Below, piece after piece: positions 26,228-35,754 of a stretch of 64,000 nt of DNA. The DNA is from Qipengyuania gaetbuli (GTDB taxonomy: Bacteria > Pseudomonadota > Alphaproteobacteria > Sphingomonadales > Sphingomonadaceae): contig NZ_JAIVLR010000001.1 of the NCBI RefSeq assembly GCF_020524765.1, positions 744,001-808,000 of the forward strand, given 5' to 3'. Each line of letters starts with the position of its first letter. Within the stretch, counting starts at the first letter, position 1. Below the pieces are notes generated by a model, which had not been told where the DNA came from, did not search any database, and was given only the letters and a program-made list of their open reading frames with translations. The translations under genes and the position numbers were made by a program.

Positions 26228-26527
26228 ATCGAGACACGTCGTGAAGATCGCCATCTGGTCCATGTCGCGGGCGCATATCGCGCGCGGCAAAGCGGTTCGC
26301 GGCAAATCTGGATCAAGGACGTGTCGGAGTATGGTTGCCGTTTCTTCGACAAGTTCTCCGTCCTGCGGGTGGGCACCGAAGTGCTCCTGAAACTCGGCAA
26401 TATCGGCCCGCTCGATGCGCATGTCCGCTGGCGCGAAGGCAACATCGTCGGCGCAGAGTTCGTGACACCCCTCCATCCCAGCGTGCTGGGCCATATCTCC
26501 GAATTCATGTCGGAAGACGCAGGCTGA
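26228..26527 (+). CDS. PilZ-domain protein with no canonical start codon upstream of its conserved N-terminus
   Basis: About 99 residues forming a complete single PilZ domain, a cyclic-di-GMP receptor fold. Both binding motifs are visible: RxxxR in ETRREDRHLVHV and DxSxxG in IKDVSEYGCRF. Between the in-frame stop at 26216 and GTG 26321 there is no ATG, GTG or TTG, yet the RxxxR motif lies in that stretch. The most likely start is ATC 26228, which sits five bases after AGGGGG. Starting at GTG 26321 would remove the RxxxR motif and part of the fold. Start-codon decay or a sequencing error is possible. A flippase gene follows after 52 bases. Confidence 0.65.
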   Translation: METRREDRHLVHVAGAYRARQSGSRQIWIKDVSEYGCRFFDKFSVLRVGTEVLLKLGNIGPLDAHVRWREGNIVGAEFVTPLHPSVLGHISEFMSEDAG

Positions 26528-26579
26528 GGCGGTTGGCGTCGGCAAGGTCCGACGATACGCCGACGTAGAGGACAGGCTG

Positions 26580-27950
26580 GTGAGTTCGCAGGCCCGCATC
26601 CGCAAGGGGATTGCCGCCCATGCCTCGACACTGGTCACGCGGATCGCGGTGCAGTTTGTCACCCTGCCGATTTTTTTCGCCAGCTGGAGTGCGGACCGCG
26701 TCGGGACATGGCTCGTGCTTTTCGCCGTCCCTGCTTATGTCGCGATCGCCGCAACCGGCTTTGCGGCAGCAGGTGGCAATAGTGCGCTTGCCGCAATGCA
26801 GGCCGGGGACAAGAAACAGGCCGCCACAGATTTCCACGGTTCTTGGATCGTCACCACTATCGCAACGGGCGTACTGGCGGTGCTCTTCTTCATCGGCATG
26901 GCGGCAATAGTCCCGCAGATGTCCGGTCTCGACCTTGTATCGGCAAGCGAAGTGACCGCGACGCTGGCCTGGCTGGCGCTCTACATCTTCGCTGTCAGCC
27001 AGACGATGATCGCGGAAATCCCCTTCCGCGCGGCGGGCAATTATCCGGAATACATCGCCAGCTTCAACGCAGCCTCGCTGGTCGAGATCGCAGTCATCGC
27101 CCTCAGTGTCGTTGCCAGCGACAGCTTCATCACGCTCGCCATGGCGCTTGCACTGTCGCGCTGCGCCGGGGCGTTGCTGTTCTTCCGGTTGGGCAAGAAT
27201 TACGCGCCAGAACTATTCCGGCGTTCGGGCAAGCCGCTCGGCGAGAGCATCCGGCCACTGGTGAAGCCCTCTCTCGCTTTCATGCTTGCCCCGCTGATTT
27301 TCGGCATCAACCTGCAAGGCTTCGTGCTGGTCCTCGGCCTGAGCGTGGGCGCGGCCGCGCTTGCAGGGTTCGTCGCGACCCGCACGCTGACCCGGATCAT
27401 CGATCTCTACACCAACTTCACTTACGCATCGCAGTTCTACGAAAGCGGACATTTCGAAGGACCGAAAGAGGATATCCAGCGCCGGTTGCTTGCGACCATG
27501 ACGCTGATTTCGCTGCTGGCCTGCGTGGCGCTATCCGTATTCCTACTCGGTGTGGGACCGGGGCTGCAGGACCTCTATACGCTGGGGCAAACCAGCTTCG
27601 ATCCGCTGGTAGCTGCAATCCTCCTGGCGGCCGCCACGCTGCGCGCGCTGGCAGCATCTCCTACCGCGATCCTCGCGGCAGCCAACCTGCATTCGCGCTA
27701 CATGACGGCCTATCTCGCCGGCTCCGCCATCGCCCTTGGCCTTGCGCTGTTGCTCGCAAGGTCGGGCGCTTCCTTGCCATTCGTGATCCTGCCCCTGCTG
27801 CTGAGCGAAGCGAGCCAGCTGGTTCCCGCCATGCGCGATGCGATGCGTGTCCTGGCGATCACTCCGGCACAATTCCTGAGAATGCTCGCGTCTCGACAAA
27901 GGCTCGGGGATATCCGCGCGCTATTGAACCAATTGCGGAGAAGCCGCTGA
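26580..27950 (+). CDS. Wzx-like polysaccharide/lipopolysaccharide flippase
   Basis: A 456-residue integral membrane protein with about 12-14 helices and the early arrangement of polysaccharide-biosynthesis (RfbX/Wzx, MOP superfamily) exporters: an N-terminal HASTLVTRIAVQFVTLPIFF, a conserved helical core with FRAAGNYPEYI, and a second-half start at SIRPLVKPSLAFMLAPL. Such proteins flip lipid-linked oligosaccharide units across the inner membrane. The start is GTG 26580 with GAGGA upstream. It lies between a PilZ gene and a Wzy-like polymerase gene on the same strand, which supports a surface-polysaccharide role. Confidence 0.75.
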   Translation: MSSQARIRKGIAAHASTLVTRIAVQFVTLPIFFASWSADRVGTWLVLFAVPAYVAIAATGFAAAGGNSALAAMQAGDKKQAATDFHGSWIVTTIATGVLAVLFFIGMAAIVPQMSGLDLVSASEVTATLAWLALYIFAVSQTMIAEIPFRAAGNYPEYIASFNAASLVEIAVIALSVVASDSFITLAMALALSRCAGALLFFRLGKNYAPELFRRSGKPLGESIRPLVKPSLAFMLAPLIFGINLQGFVLVLGLSVGAAALAGFVATRTLTRIIDLYTNFTYASQFYESGHFEGPKEDIQRRLLATMTLISLLACVALSVFLLGVGPGLQDLYTLGQTSFDPLVAAILLAAATLRALAASPTAILAAANLHSRYMTAYLAGSAIALGLALLLARSGASLPFVILPLLLSEASQLVPAMRDAMRVLAITPAQFLRMLASRQRLGDIRALLNQLRRSR

Positions 27951-27995
27951 GCGCCTTGCCGCAAGGGGCACCGGCGGCGTAGACAAGCGCCCACA

Positions 27996-29399
27996 GTGTA
28001 CGACCTGCTGCTCCTTGCCTCGCTGATACTGTTCGCGGCCGTCAGCGCGGCCTATGCCCGGCATCCGGCAGCCAGCCTGATGCACCCGGCGAGTTTCTAC
28101 CTCGCCTTTCACGGCTTCATCTTCGTCCTGCGCCCGATCGTGGCACGCGTCTACGACTTCAGTTTCGTTTACCGCTTGTACGATTTCCTGCCGTCCGTCG
28201 GCGACAAGATCACCGTCATCCTGGCAGCCAATCTCGCGATGATCGTGTTTGTAGCGGCCGCCCTTTACGAAGCACCCATGCCGGTGAAGCCCATCCCGCA
28301 AGGCGATTATGGGCGAATGCGTGCACTGCTGGGCAAGCCAATCCTCATTACGGCGATGATCCTTGGCCCGATCGGTATCTATTCGCAGCTGTCGAACTGG
28401 CAGCGGCGCGAAGACGAATATGCCTCCATGGTCCGCGATGCAGCGACCGGCATCGCGACCAATACCGACAACATCGGCTGGCTGACCGACGCCTCGATGC
28501 TTCTCGCCCCGCTGGCCGTCATGCTCATCTGGCTCGCCCGTTATCGCTGGTGGAGCTGGGGCATCTTCGCGATGTTCCTGGTGCTGCAAGCAGGCGACGG
28601 CACGCGGGGACCGATCATCTATGCCGCCGCCGCGATTGCGATCCTGTCGCTGCTGGAATCCCGCCGCCAGTGGTTCGACTGGCGCACCACGGCGCTGGCA
28701 CTCATCGCCCTGTTCGCTTTCGGCCAGATCGTCGTCGACCGCGGGGCCGGCCTGCGCGAGGCGGTCGGACAGGCAGATTCGGCGAGCGAGGCAGGCGCTG
28801 CAGAGCTGGCACCGCTGGAAGGCATGGATTTCGCCAATCTCGAATATTTCGAATACGTCGTTTATGCGGTCCCCCAGCGAACCGGCACTTACGATTATTT
28901 CACCAGCAATCTGCAGGTCTTCACCGAACCGGTCCCGCGCGCCTTGTGGAAGGAGAAGCCGGTAGGCGCGCCGGTCCAGTACTTCAGGCTGTGGGACTAT
29001 GGCCGGCCGATCGGCATCACCTTCTCCCTGCCAGGTGCCGGGTGGATGTCGCTGGGCTATCCCGGCGTCGCGATCCAGGCGCTGTTCTTTGCGCTGCTTT
29101 ATGCCTTTGCCTATCGCCGATTACTGACGCGCCAGGCCTCTCCCCTAGCCCAGATCGCTTATGCGCTAGTGATCGCAACGGCCTTCAACGTGCTCCGCGA
29201 CGGCACGCTGCTGACTTTCGTCCGGCAGTTGCCCTTCTACTTCGGGCCGCTGCTGATGGTTATGCTCTTGCTACGCATCCTCGGACCATCGCGTGCTGCC
29301 CAGGCGCATGCGTGGGAGGGCCCGGTGAGCGATTTCCTCGCGCAGACGCCCGCTGAACGGCGCCGCAACCTCGCCCGGCAGGCCAGCGATCAACGATAG
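27996..29399 (+). CDS. Wzy-like O-antigen/exopolysaccharide repeat-unit polymerase
   Basis: A 467-residue protein with about ten to twelve membrane helices and a large periplasmic loop (about residues 255-330), which is the architecture of oligosaccharide repeat-unit polymerases. The motif GDGTRGPIIYAAAA near residue 193 and the late segment LPGAGWMSLGYPGVAIQ with preceding basic residues are consistent with the family. The start is GTG 27996 without a strong ribosome-binding site. It follows the flippase by 45 bases and its end overlaps the convergent glycosyltransferase-like gene by 10 bases. Polymerase identity is inferred from topology and neighbours. Confidence 0.65.
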   Translation: MYDLLLLASLILFAAVSAAYARHPAASLMHPASFYLAFHGFIFVLRPIVARVYDFSFVYRLYDFLPSVGDKITVILAANLAMIVFVAAALYEAPMPVKPIPQGDYGRMRALLGKPILITAMILGPIGIYSQLSNWQRREDEYASMVRDAATGIATNTDNIGWLTDASMLLAPLAVMLIWLARYRWWSWGIFAMFLVLQAGDGTRGPIIYAAAAIAILSLLESRRQWFDWRTTALALIALFAFGQIVVDRGAGLREAVGQADSASEAGAAELAPLEGMDFANLEYFEYVVYAVPQRTGTYDYFTSNLQVFTEPVPRALWKEKPVGAPVQYFRLWDYGRPIGITFSLPGAGWMSLGYPGVAIQALFFALLYAFAYRRLLTRQASPLAQIAYALVIATAFNVLRDGTLLTFVRQLPFYFGPLLMVMLLLRILGPSRAAQAHAWEGPVSDFLAQTPAERRRNLARQASDQR

Positions 29400-30319
29400 C
29401 GAGGTGCGTATCCGCGGCCCAGCAACCCCGCGAAGCGGCGAAACCGCACCTTCTTTCGCACGTGACGATCGAGACTTTCGCGCAATTCTGCCGGATCGAA
29501 AGGCCGTCCCGCCCAGTCGGCAAGGAAATCCTTGTCGGCGGGAAGGTGAAGGATAGCGACGTCGCAGAGATCAAGAAACGCTCTGGGCCGGTGTTGCGTC
29601 CGCGCGGTCCAGTATCGGGCAACTACACCCTTCTCGCCTGCATCGGCAAGGAAGCTGCCGCTGTCACGATAACGCTGGAGCGCGGCACCGAGCACCATCT
29701 CGTCACCGGCGTGGACCATTTCGGGCCAGCGGGCGGCATAGGCGGGCCAAAGCGCTTCTATGTGTTGCCGGAGCGCGGTGAAGGATACAGCTTCGCCCGA
29801 CAGGAATTCCCCGCCCCACCATTCGCGCCTGAAGTCCTCGCCGAGCAGCAGGCGCAAGCTGTCGGACAGTTTGGCAGCCTCGCCTTCCGAACCATCGCGG
29901 GGACCTAGTCGGTAGCCCTGAAGCCCTTCGTGAAGGCGCGCTCCATCCGGCAGTTCGCGTAGGCAAAGCGTGTCCAGATCGACCAGCGCCATTGCATCCC
30001 CAAACGCGCCCGTCCCGAACTTGCCCAGCAGTTCGAGCTTGTAATGCGCCGGCCTGAAGGGAATGCCCGCCGGAAGCTCGAGCGTGAAGGTCTCATTCCG
30101 CAGGGCAAGGTCGTCGATGCCCATCCTTGCGCTCCGTTCCGCGACCAGATCGGCCCTGTCCGTGACCAGCGTCCAATCGTAGCCGAAATGCCGGAACGAG
30201 CGCGCACTCAGCGCCGCACAGCGCAGGTAAACATCGAGCGGCGATTCGCCCGGCGGCAGGTTCGCCGTGCGTTCGCCTTCCTCGGGCACAATCAGCAATC
30301 CATGGAAATGCGGTGCCAA
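29390..30319 (-). CDS. putative glycosyltransferase-like protein
   Basis: A 309-residue soluble protein without a signal peptide. GESPLDVYLRCAALSARSFRHFGYDWTLVTD-like content at the N-terminus, the acidic AMALVDLDTLCL near residue 112 (DxD-like) and EMVHAGDEMVLGAAL near residue 198 resemble a GT-A-fold glycosyltransferase, but I do not recognise a precise family. The start is TTG 30319 with GGGGAG nine bases upstream. It is convergent with the polymerase gene (10-base overlap), so it may belong functionally to the same polysaccharide locus, although it is on the other strand. Confidence 0.55.
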   Translation of the reverse strand: MAPHFHGLLIVPEEGERTANLPPGESPLDVYLRCAALSARSFRHFGYDWTLVTDRADLVAERSARMGIDDLALRNETFTLELPAGIPFRPAHYKLELLGKFGTGAFGDAMALVDLDTLCLRELPDGARLHEGLQGYRLGPRDGSEGEAAKLSDSLRLLLGEDFRREWWGGEFLSGEAVSFTALRQHIEALWPAYAARWPEMVHAGDEMVLGAALQRYRDSGSFLADAGEKGVVARYWTARTQHRPRAFLDLCDVAILHLPADKDFLADWAGRPFDPAELRESLDRHVRKKVRFRRFAGLLGRGYAPRYR

Positions 30320-30446
30320 GCGCGGCTGCTCCCCTTGCGTAAAACCGCCCTAATACGCCTGCACGATGAAATCGAGTTTCACATCGCAACCGAGGCTGGC
30401 GCACCGCCGAATGTTGGGTTACGCTGCCCGGATGGGAGAGAGACCA

Positions 30447-31949
30447 ATGAGCGATCGCGCGACCGATTTCGACGTCCTGATTGTGGGCGCAGGCATTTCC
30501 GGCATCGGGATGGCTGCGCATATGAAGGAAAAGTCGCCCAACCGCAGCTTCGCCATCGTCGAACGCCGCGAAAACCTGGGCGGGACCTGGGACCTGTTCC
30601 GCTATCCCGGCATCCGTTCCGACAGCGACATGCACACGCTGGGCTTCGATTTCGAACCGTGGAAGCACGAGAAATCGATCGCCGACGGTCCGGCCATCCT
30701 CGAATATCTCGATCGCATCGTGGATGAACGCGATATCCGCCGCCACATCCGCTTTAATCACAAGGTCGTCTCGGCCGACTGGCGCGGCGCCGATGCACGC
30801 TGGCACGTTACCGTCGAAGGCGAAAACGGCGAGCGCAAGCACCTCACCGCCAACTGGCTCTATCTCGGATCGGGCTATTACGACTACGACGAGCCCTATG
30901 ATCCGGGCTTCGATTTCGGCGAGTTCGAAGGACAGGTCATCCATCCGCAGTTCTGGCCCAAAAACCTCGACTATACGGGCAAGAATGTCGTCGTGATCGG
31001 ATCGGGCGCGACGGCCGTTACCATCGTCCCGTCGATGGCGGACAAGGCGGCCAAGGTCACCATGCTCCAGCGCACGCCGACATGGATGTTCTCGCGCCCG
31101 GCCAAGGACGCCTTGGCAAATTTCCTGCGCAAGGTCCTGCCGGAAAAGACCGCCTACAAGATCACTCGCTGGAAGAACATCAAGCTGCAGGATTTCGGCT
31201 TCAAGCGCGCGCGCACCAAGCCCGAGAAAATGGGCGAAGGTCTGCACAAGCGGATCCGCAAGTCGATGGGAGCGGATTACGACCTCAAGCACTTCACCCC
31301 GCCGTACAAGCCGTGGGAACAGCGCCTGTGCCTCGTGCCGGACGACGATCTGTTCGAAGCACTCAAGAGCGGCAAGGCCGATGTCGTCACCGGCCACATC
31401 AAGGCCTTCGAAAAAGGCGGCGTGCGGCTGACCGACGACAGCTTCCTGCCCGCCGACATTATCGTCACGGCCACCGGCCTCAAGCTGGCGGTCGCCGGCA
31501 AGATCAAGGTGTCTGTCGAGGGCGAGACCGTCGATTTCGCCCAGCGCTTCTACTACAAGGGCTGCATGTTCTCGAACATCCCGAACCTTGCGGTGGTGTT
31601 CGGCTATCTCAATGCCAGCTGGACGCTGCGGGCGGACGTCAATTCCGACTACGTGTGCCGCGTGCTCAACCTCATGGAAGGCATGGGCGTCGACATCGCC
31701 GTGCCGAACCTGCCCGAAGATCACGGGCTAGAAGAGGACGACATCTTCGATTTCTCGTCCGGCTACATCCAGCGCGGCAAGTCGATCATGCCGAAGAATG
31801 CCGTCGCCTTCCCCTGGCGTCTCAACCAGGAATACATCTCTGATCGCAAGCTCATGCGCGAGCAGCCGGTCGATGACGGCATCCTCACCTTCTACCGCAA
31901 GGGCGCCAATGCCCGTCGCACGGACGAGGCACTCGAAGCTGCGGAGTAG
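30447..31949 (+). CDS. flavin-containing (Baeyer-Villiger-type) monooxygenase
   Basis: A 500-residue FAD- and NADPH-dependent monooxygenase. It has the FAD Rossmann motif VLIVGAGISGIGMAAHM near residue 10, the Baeyer-Villiger fingerprint FEGQVIHPQFWP near residue 168 and the NADPH Rossmann motif NVVVIGSGATAVTIV near residue 188. The class oxidises ketones to esters or lactones, or heteroatoms. ATG 30447 is chosen for the GGGAGAGAG just upstream; a frame opening at 30366 adds an unrelated 27 residues. It stands between the polysaccharide locus and cinA without clear operon partners. The substrate is unknown. Confidence 0.88.
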   Translation: MSDRATDFDVLIVGAGISGIGMAAHMKEKSPNRSFAIVERRENLGGTWDLFRYPGIRSDSDMHTLGFDFEPWKHEKSIADGPAILEYLDRIVDERDIRRHIRFNHKVVSADWRGADARWHVTVEGENGERKHLTANWLYLGSGYYDYDEPYDPGFDFGEFEGQVIHPQFWPKNLDYTGKNVVVIGSGATAVTIVPSMADKAAKVTMLQRTPTWMFSRPAKDALANFLRKVLPEKTAYKITRWKNIKLQDFGFKRARTKPEKMGEGLHKRIRKSMGADYDLKHFTPPYKPWEQRLCLVPDDDLFEALKSGKADVVTGHIKAFEKGGVRLTDDSFLPADIIVTATGLKLAVAGKIKVSVEGETVDFAQRFYYKGCMFSNIPNLAVVFGYLNASWTLRADVNSDYVCRVLNLMEGMGVDIAVPNLPEDHGLEEDDIFDFSSGYIQRGKSIMPKNAVAFPWRLNQEYISDRKLMREQPVDDGILTFYRKGANARRTDEALEAAE

Positions 31950-31982
31950 CATTTCGCGCGCGGCGCCCCTAACTGTGACCGC

Positions 31983-32738
31983 ATGAACAAGCGCATCTAT
32001 ACCGCCGGTCTCGTCGTCATCGGCGACGAGATCCTGTCCGGACGCACGCACGACAAGAACATCGCGCAGGTCGCCAGCTGGCTGCAAGTCCAGAACATCC
32101 GCCTTGCCGAAGTGCGAGTGGTGCCCGACGTGATCGACAAGATCGTGGAGGCGGTGAACGCGCTGCGCGCAGACAACGACTATCTCTTCACCACCGGAGG
32201 CATCGGCCCGACGCATGACGACATCACGGTCGATGCCGTGGCGAAAGCGCTGGGCGTGGAGGTGGTCATCCACCCCGAAGCCCGAGCGATCCTCGAACGC
32301 TACTATGCAGACAAGGGCGGCCTCAACGAAGGCCGCCTGCGCATGGCCCGCGTGCCCGAAGGCGGGGAACTGATCCCCAACCGCATGTCGGGCGCCCCGG
32401 GCATACGGATCGGCAATCTCCACCTCATGGCGGGCGTACCTCACATCACGGCCGGAATGCTCGATGCGCTGACCGGCACGCTCGAAGGCGGCGATCCGCT
32501 GCTGAGCGATACGGTCGGCGGCTTCATTCCCGAAAGCGAGGTCGCGACCATGCTCCGCGATGTCGAGAAGGCACACGAAAATTGCCAGATCGGCAGCTAC
32601 CCCTTCTTCCGCGAAGGCAAGGTCGGGTCGAACTTCGTGGTCCGCTCGACGGACCGCGCCGCGCTCGATGCCTGCATGGCCGCGCTGTGCGACGGGCTGG
32701 AGCAACAGGGCTTCGTCTTTACCCACGGGGGAATCTGA
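31983..32738 (+). CDS. cinA: CinA-type molybdopterin-binding (MoaB/Mog-like) domain protein
   Basis: A 251-residue protein equivalent to the N-terminal domain of CinA (competence/damage-inducible A), without the C-terminal nicotinamide-nucleotide amidase domain. Visible are TAGLVVIGDEILSGRTHDKN at the start and the MoCF-type loop FTTGGIGPTHDDITVDAVAKA near residue 75, then AGVPHITAGMLDAL. The domain is related to ADP-ribose pyrophosphatase of bifunctional CinA. The role of single-domain versions in Alphaproteobacteria is not settled. Confidence 0.88.
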   Translation: MNKRIYTAGLVVIGDEILSGRTHDKNIAQVASWLQVQNIRLAEVRVVPDVIDKIVEAVNALRADNDYLFTTGGIGPTHDDITVDAVAKALGVEVVIHPEARAILERYYADKGGLNEGRLRMARVPEGGELIPNRMSGAPGIRIGNLHLMAGVPHITAGMLDALTGTLEGGDPLLSDTVGGFIPESEVATMLRDVEKAHENCQIGSYPFFREGKVGSNFVVRSTDRAALDACMAALCDGLEQQGFVFTHGGI

Positions 32739-32794
32739 TCGCGCCTTGCCTCGCCTAGCGCTTGCGCTAGCCTTCGGGTGGAAGGGGTGTCGCG

Positions 32795-35686
32795 ATGGAA
32801 TGGTTTCTGGCTCTCGTCCTGTTCGCTCTGGCGTTCTACCAGCGCGAGAAGCTGCGCACCTTGCAGTACCGGGTCGAGAGCCTCGAAGGCGCGATCGACC
32901 ACGTGCTTGCCCTGCTTCGGGAAGGCAAAGGCGCCGATGCAACCGAGGCCGTAGCCCCTCCGGAACCGACGAAGGCGAAAACCGCATCGGTCCCGGTGGT
33001 GGTCAAGCCCTCCGGCGAACCGGCCGCCGAGCCAGAAGCCGACCTTCTGCCACAGCCCCTCGCGCCGGAGCCGGAGCCGGAGCAACAGCCTGATGAACCC
33101 GCGCGCCGCTTCGCATTCGACTTCGAGGAACTCTTCGGTCGCCGCCTCCCGATCTGGGCGGGCGGCGTCACGCTTGCCGTGGCGGGCGTATTGCTGGTCC
33201 GTTACTCGATCGAGGCGGGCCTGCTTACACCCAGCGTGCGGGTGGTCCTCTCTTTCCTCTTCGGACTTGGCATGCTCGGCGGCGCAGAAGCTGCCTATCG
33301 CAATGCCGACCGCGTCGGGGACGAACGCGTGTGCCAGGCGCTCGCCGGGGCCGGCCTCGCCACGCTCTATGCAGGCTTCTACCTCGCGGGCAGCCAGTAC
33401 GACCTAATCGGGCAGACCGTCGCATTCCTCGGCCTTGCCGTCGTGACGGCGGCAGCGATCGGCCTGTCCTATCGCTTCGGCCTGCCAAGCGCCGTGCTGG
33501 GCCTGGTCGGCGGTTTCGCAGCGCCCGCCCTTGTCGGCGGGGAGGAAGCGAACCTGCCGCTGCTCGCGCTCTACCTTGCGCTGGTCACGGGCGGGCTGAC
33601 CCAGACGGGCAATCGCCAGCGGCGCCCATGGCTCGGCCTCGGCGCACTTATCGGCGGCCTCGGCTGGGGCGGGCTGCTGCTGACCACTGGCGGGATGTCG
33701 GGTGTCGATATCCTAGCTCTGGGGCTCTACTTCGTTCTCTTGGGAGCCATCCTTCCCGCGCTCCTCGCAACCGAGAAGCTCGAGCGGCCGCTCCGCCTCG
33801 CATCGGCCGCGATTGCCAGCCTGCAACTGGCCGTGCTGGTCGACGAAGGCGGATATTCGGCACTTGCCTGGGGACTCTACCTGTTACTCGGCGGTGCGCT
33901 GGCGTGGTTCAGCTGGCGCAAGCCCGAGGTCCGCCCTGCCAGCGCCATGGCAGCGACCATCGGGATTTTGTTGCTGGGCTTGTGGCCTGTCCCGCCGGAA
34001 GCAGGCTTCGCGGCAGTCGCCGCCGCGCTGGCTGCGATTTTCGCCGGTGTGCCTCTGTTCCACCTTCACACGAGGTCCGACCAGCTGGTCGACCGGCTGA
34101 GTGCAGCACTCGTCCCGCTCGCGCTGGGCATCACCATGCTGCTGACCTTCGGGACGCTCGACAGCGACATCCTCCATATCGCGGAGGCGGTGGCGTGCCT
34201 CGCGCTTGCCGCCTTGCCGGGAGCCGCCGCCTGGCTGCTCTGGAGCCGCGAGGATGCGGTGAGCCTTGCGGTCAATTTGGCCTCTGCTGCCGTCCTCGCC
34301 GCGCTTGCAGGGCTCTGCATGTTGCCGGCCATGGCGTCGCCTTTCCTCTTGGGCGCTATCGGCGCAGGCCTCTGCCTTTTGCTCCGGCGCCGGTTGCAGG
34401 AAACCCTGCCGCTCGCCGCGGTCGCGTGGACTGCCGCACTTGCCGCGCTGGCTAGTGTTCCTGCCAGCGACGCAATGATGCGCGAGATGGACGCGCTGGT
34501 GACCGGGACCGGTCTTACCAACCTGGCCGGCATGCTGCGCTGGCTGGCTGGTGGTGCACCCTTCGCCTTCCTCGCCAATCTGGAGCGTGACCAACTGCGC
34601 CGCGGGATTGCCGAGGCCGTTGCCGCCCTTGCTGCCTTTGCCGCGCTGGCGCAGGTGCTGCCGCCGATCGCCCTCGTCTGGACCGCGACCGCAGGCGTGC
34701 TGGCCTTGCGCTGGCGCATCCCGGGGCGCGACATGGCCATGCTCGCGCTGGTCGCCGCCATCGGCCTGTGGGCGTTCCTGCCGCTGGTCGACTGGACCGG
34801 AGCGGGGGTGGTTTCGCTTTCCGGGGAGCCTTTCCTCCTCGCCTCGCTGCCATCGCTGCGCAGCACGCTGGGGCACATTCTTCCGCTTGCGGTCGCTCTT
34901 GCCGCAGTGCGAGTTTCGGAGCGGGGCTTCCTGAAGTCGCCCGTGGCGCTGGGCTGGGCCGCATTGCCGGTCGGGTTCGTGGTGCTCCACGTACTGTTCA
35001 AGCAGGTCTTTGCGATCGAGACCATGACCGGTTTCCGCGCGGCAGGCCTGGCAGAGCGGACCGTATTCGAAGCCCTCCTGCTCGCGCTCGCCTGGGGCGC
35101 GGCGAAGGGTTTCGGCCGGGTCGCCGCCGACCGGCGGGTCGCGACGGGCCTCGCGGTCCTTGCTCTGGCGCATTTCGCGGTCTTCACGCTGTTCTGGCAC
35201 AATCCGCTTTTCGCGCCGCAAGCCGTCGGCCCGGTCCCGCTTGCGAACCTCGCGCTGGCCGCTTTCGCCGTCGCCATAGCGGGGCTGCTGTCGCTGCGCC
35301 TGTGGCATCCGCGCTGGCGGGTATGGATCGACGCGCTGGTCATGGCGACCGCGACGCTCGGGGCGATCACCTTGCTGCGGCAGGCCTTTGCCGGGAGCTA
35401 CCTGCCTCAGCTGCCCATGTCGCAGGCCGAGGACCTGCTACGCTCGCTGGTCGGGATCGTGCTGGCCGTCGCGTTCCTGCTCATCGGCAGCCGCCGGGCA
35501 GAACGCAGCTGGCGGGTCGGGTCGCTTGTCCTGATGACCGGCACCGCGATCAAGGTGTTCGTCTTCGATACCGCCGGCCTCGAAGGCCTCGTGCGCATCG
35601 CCAGCTTCGTGGCGCTGGGGGCGAGCCTGATTGGCATCGGCTGGTTCTATTCGCGCCAATTGCGCGGCGAGCCGTCACCACAATGA
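32795..35686 (+). CDS. DUF2339 giant membrane protein
   Basis: A 963-residue protein. An N-terminal membrane anchor (MEWFLALVLFALAFYQ) leads into a coiled-coil-like segment, a proline/glutamate-rich linker (about residues 55-105) and then FGRRLPIWAGGVTLAVAGVLLV, the entry of the DUF2339 core. The rest holds about 25 hydrophobic helices rich in alanine and leucine to the C-terminus. No catalytic motif is recognisable. Members are widespread in Sphingomonadales with unknown function. A bidirectional terminator separates it from the convergent rplA gene. Confidence 0.82.
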   Translation: MEWFLALVLFALAFYQREKLRTLQYRVESLEGAIDHVLALLREGKGADATEAVAPPEPTKAKTASVPVVVKPSGEPAAEPEADLLPQPLAPEPEPEQQPDEPARRFAFDFEELFGRRLPIWAGGVTLAVAGVLLVRYSIEAGLLTPSVRVVLSFLFGLGMLGGAEAAYRNADRVGDERVCQALAGAGLATLYAGFYLAGSQYDLIGQTVAFLGLAVVTAAAIGLSYRFGLPSAVLGLVGGFAAPALVGGEEANLPLLALYLALVTGGLTQTGNRQRRPWLGLGALIGGLGWGGLLLTTGGMSGVDILALGLYFVLLGAILPALLATEKLERPLRLASAAIASLQLAVLVDEGGYSALAWGLYLLLGGALAWFSWRKPEVRPASAMAATIGILLLGLWPVPPEAGFAAVAAALAAIFAGVPLFHLHTRSDQLVDRLSAALVPLALGITMLLTFGTLDSDILHIAEAVACLALAALPGAAAWLLWSREDAVSLAVNLASAAVLAALAGLCMLPAMASPFLLGAIGAGLCLLLRRRLQETLPLAAVAWTAALAALASVPASDAMMREMDALVTGTGLTNLAGMLRWLAGGAPFAFLANLERDQLRRGIAEAVAALAAFAALAQVLPPIALVWTATAGVLALRWRIPGRDMAMLALVAAIGLWAFLPLVDWTGAGVVSLSGEPFLLASLPSLRSTLGHILPLAVALAAVRVSERGFLKSPVALGWAALPVGFVVLHVLFKQVFAIETMTGFRAAGLAERTVFEALLLALAWGAAKGFGRVAADRRVATGLAVLALAHFAVFTLFWHNPLFAPQAVGPVPLANLALAAFAVAIAGLLSLRLWHPRWRVWIDALVMATATLGAITLLRQAFAGSYLPQLPMSQAEDLLRSLVGIVLAVAFLLIGSRRAERSWRVGSLVLMTGTAIKVFVFDTAGLEGLVRIASFVALGASLIGIGWFYSRQLRGEPSPQ

Positions 35687-35692
35687 GAAAGG

Positions 35693-35722
35693 GCCGGAGG
35701 TTTCCCCCCGGCCCGTTTCTTG
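35693..35722. terminator. bidirectional terminator between DUF2339 gene and rplA
   Basis: Stem GGGCCGG (35693-35699) with CCGGCCC (35710-35716), extendable across one mismatch, 3' GTTTCTT on the plus strand and CCCTTTCTC on the minus strand. It lies between the two convergent stops. Confidence 0.8.
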
Positions 35723-35754
35723 TTTGCGCTACCGCTTCGCTACTTGAGCGCGAT

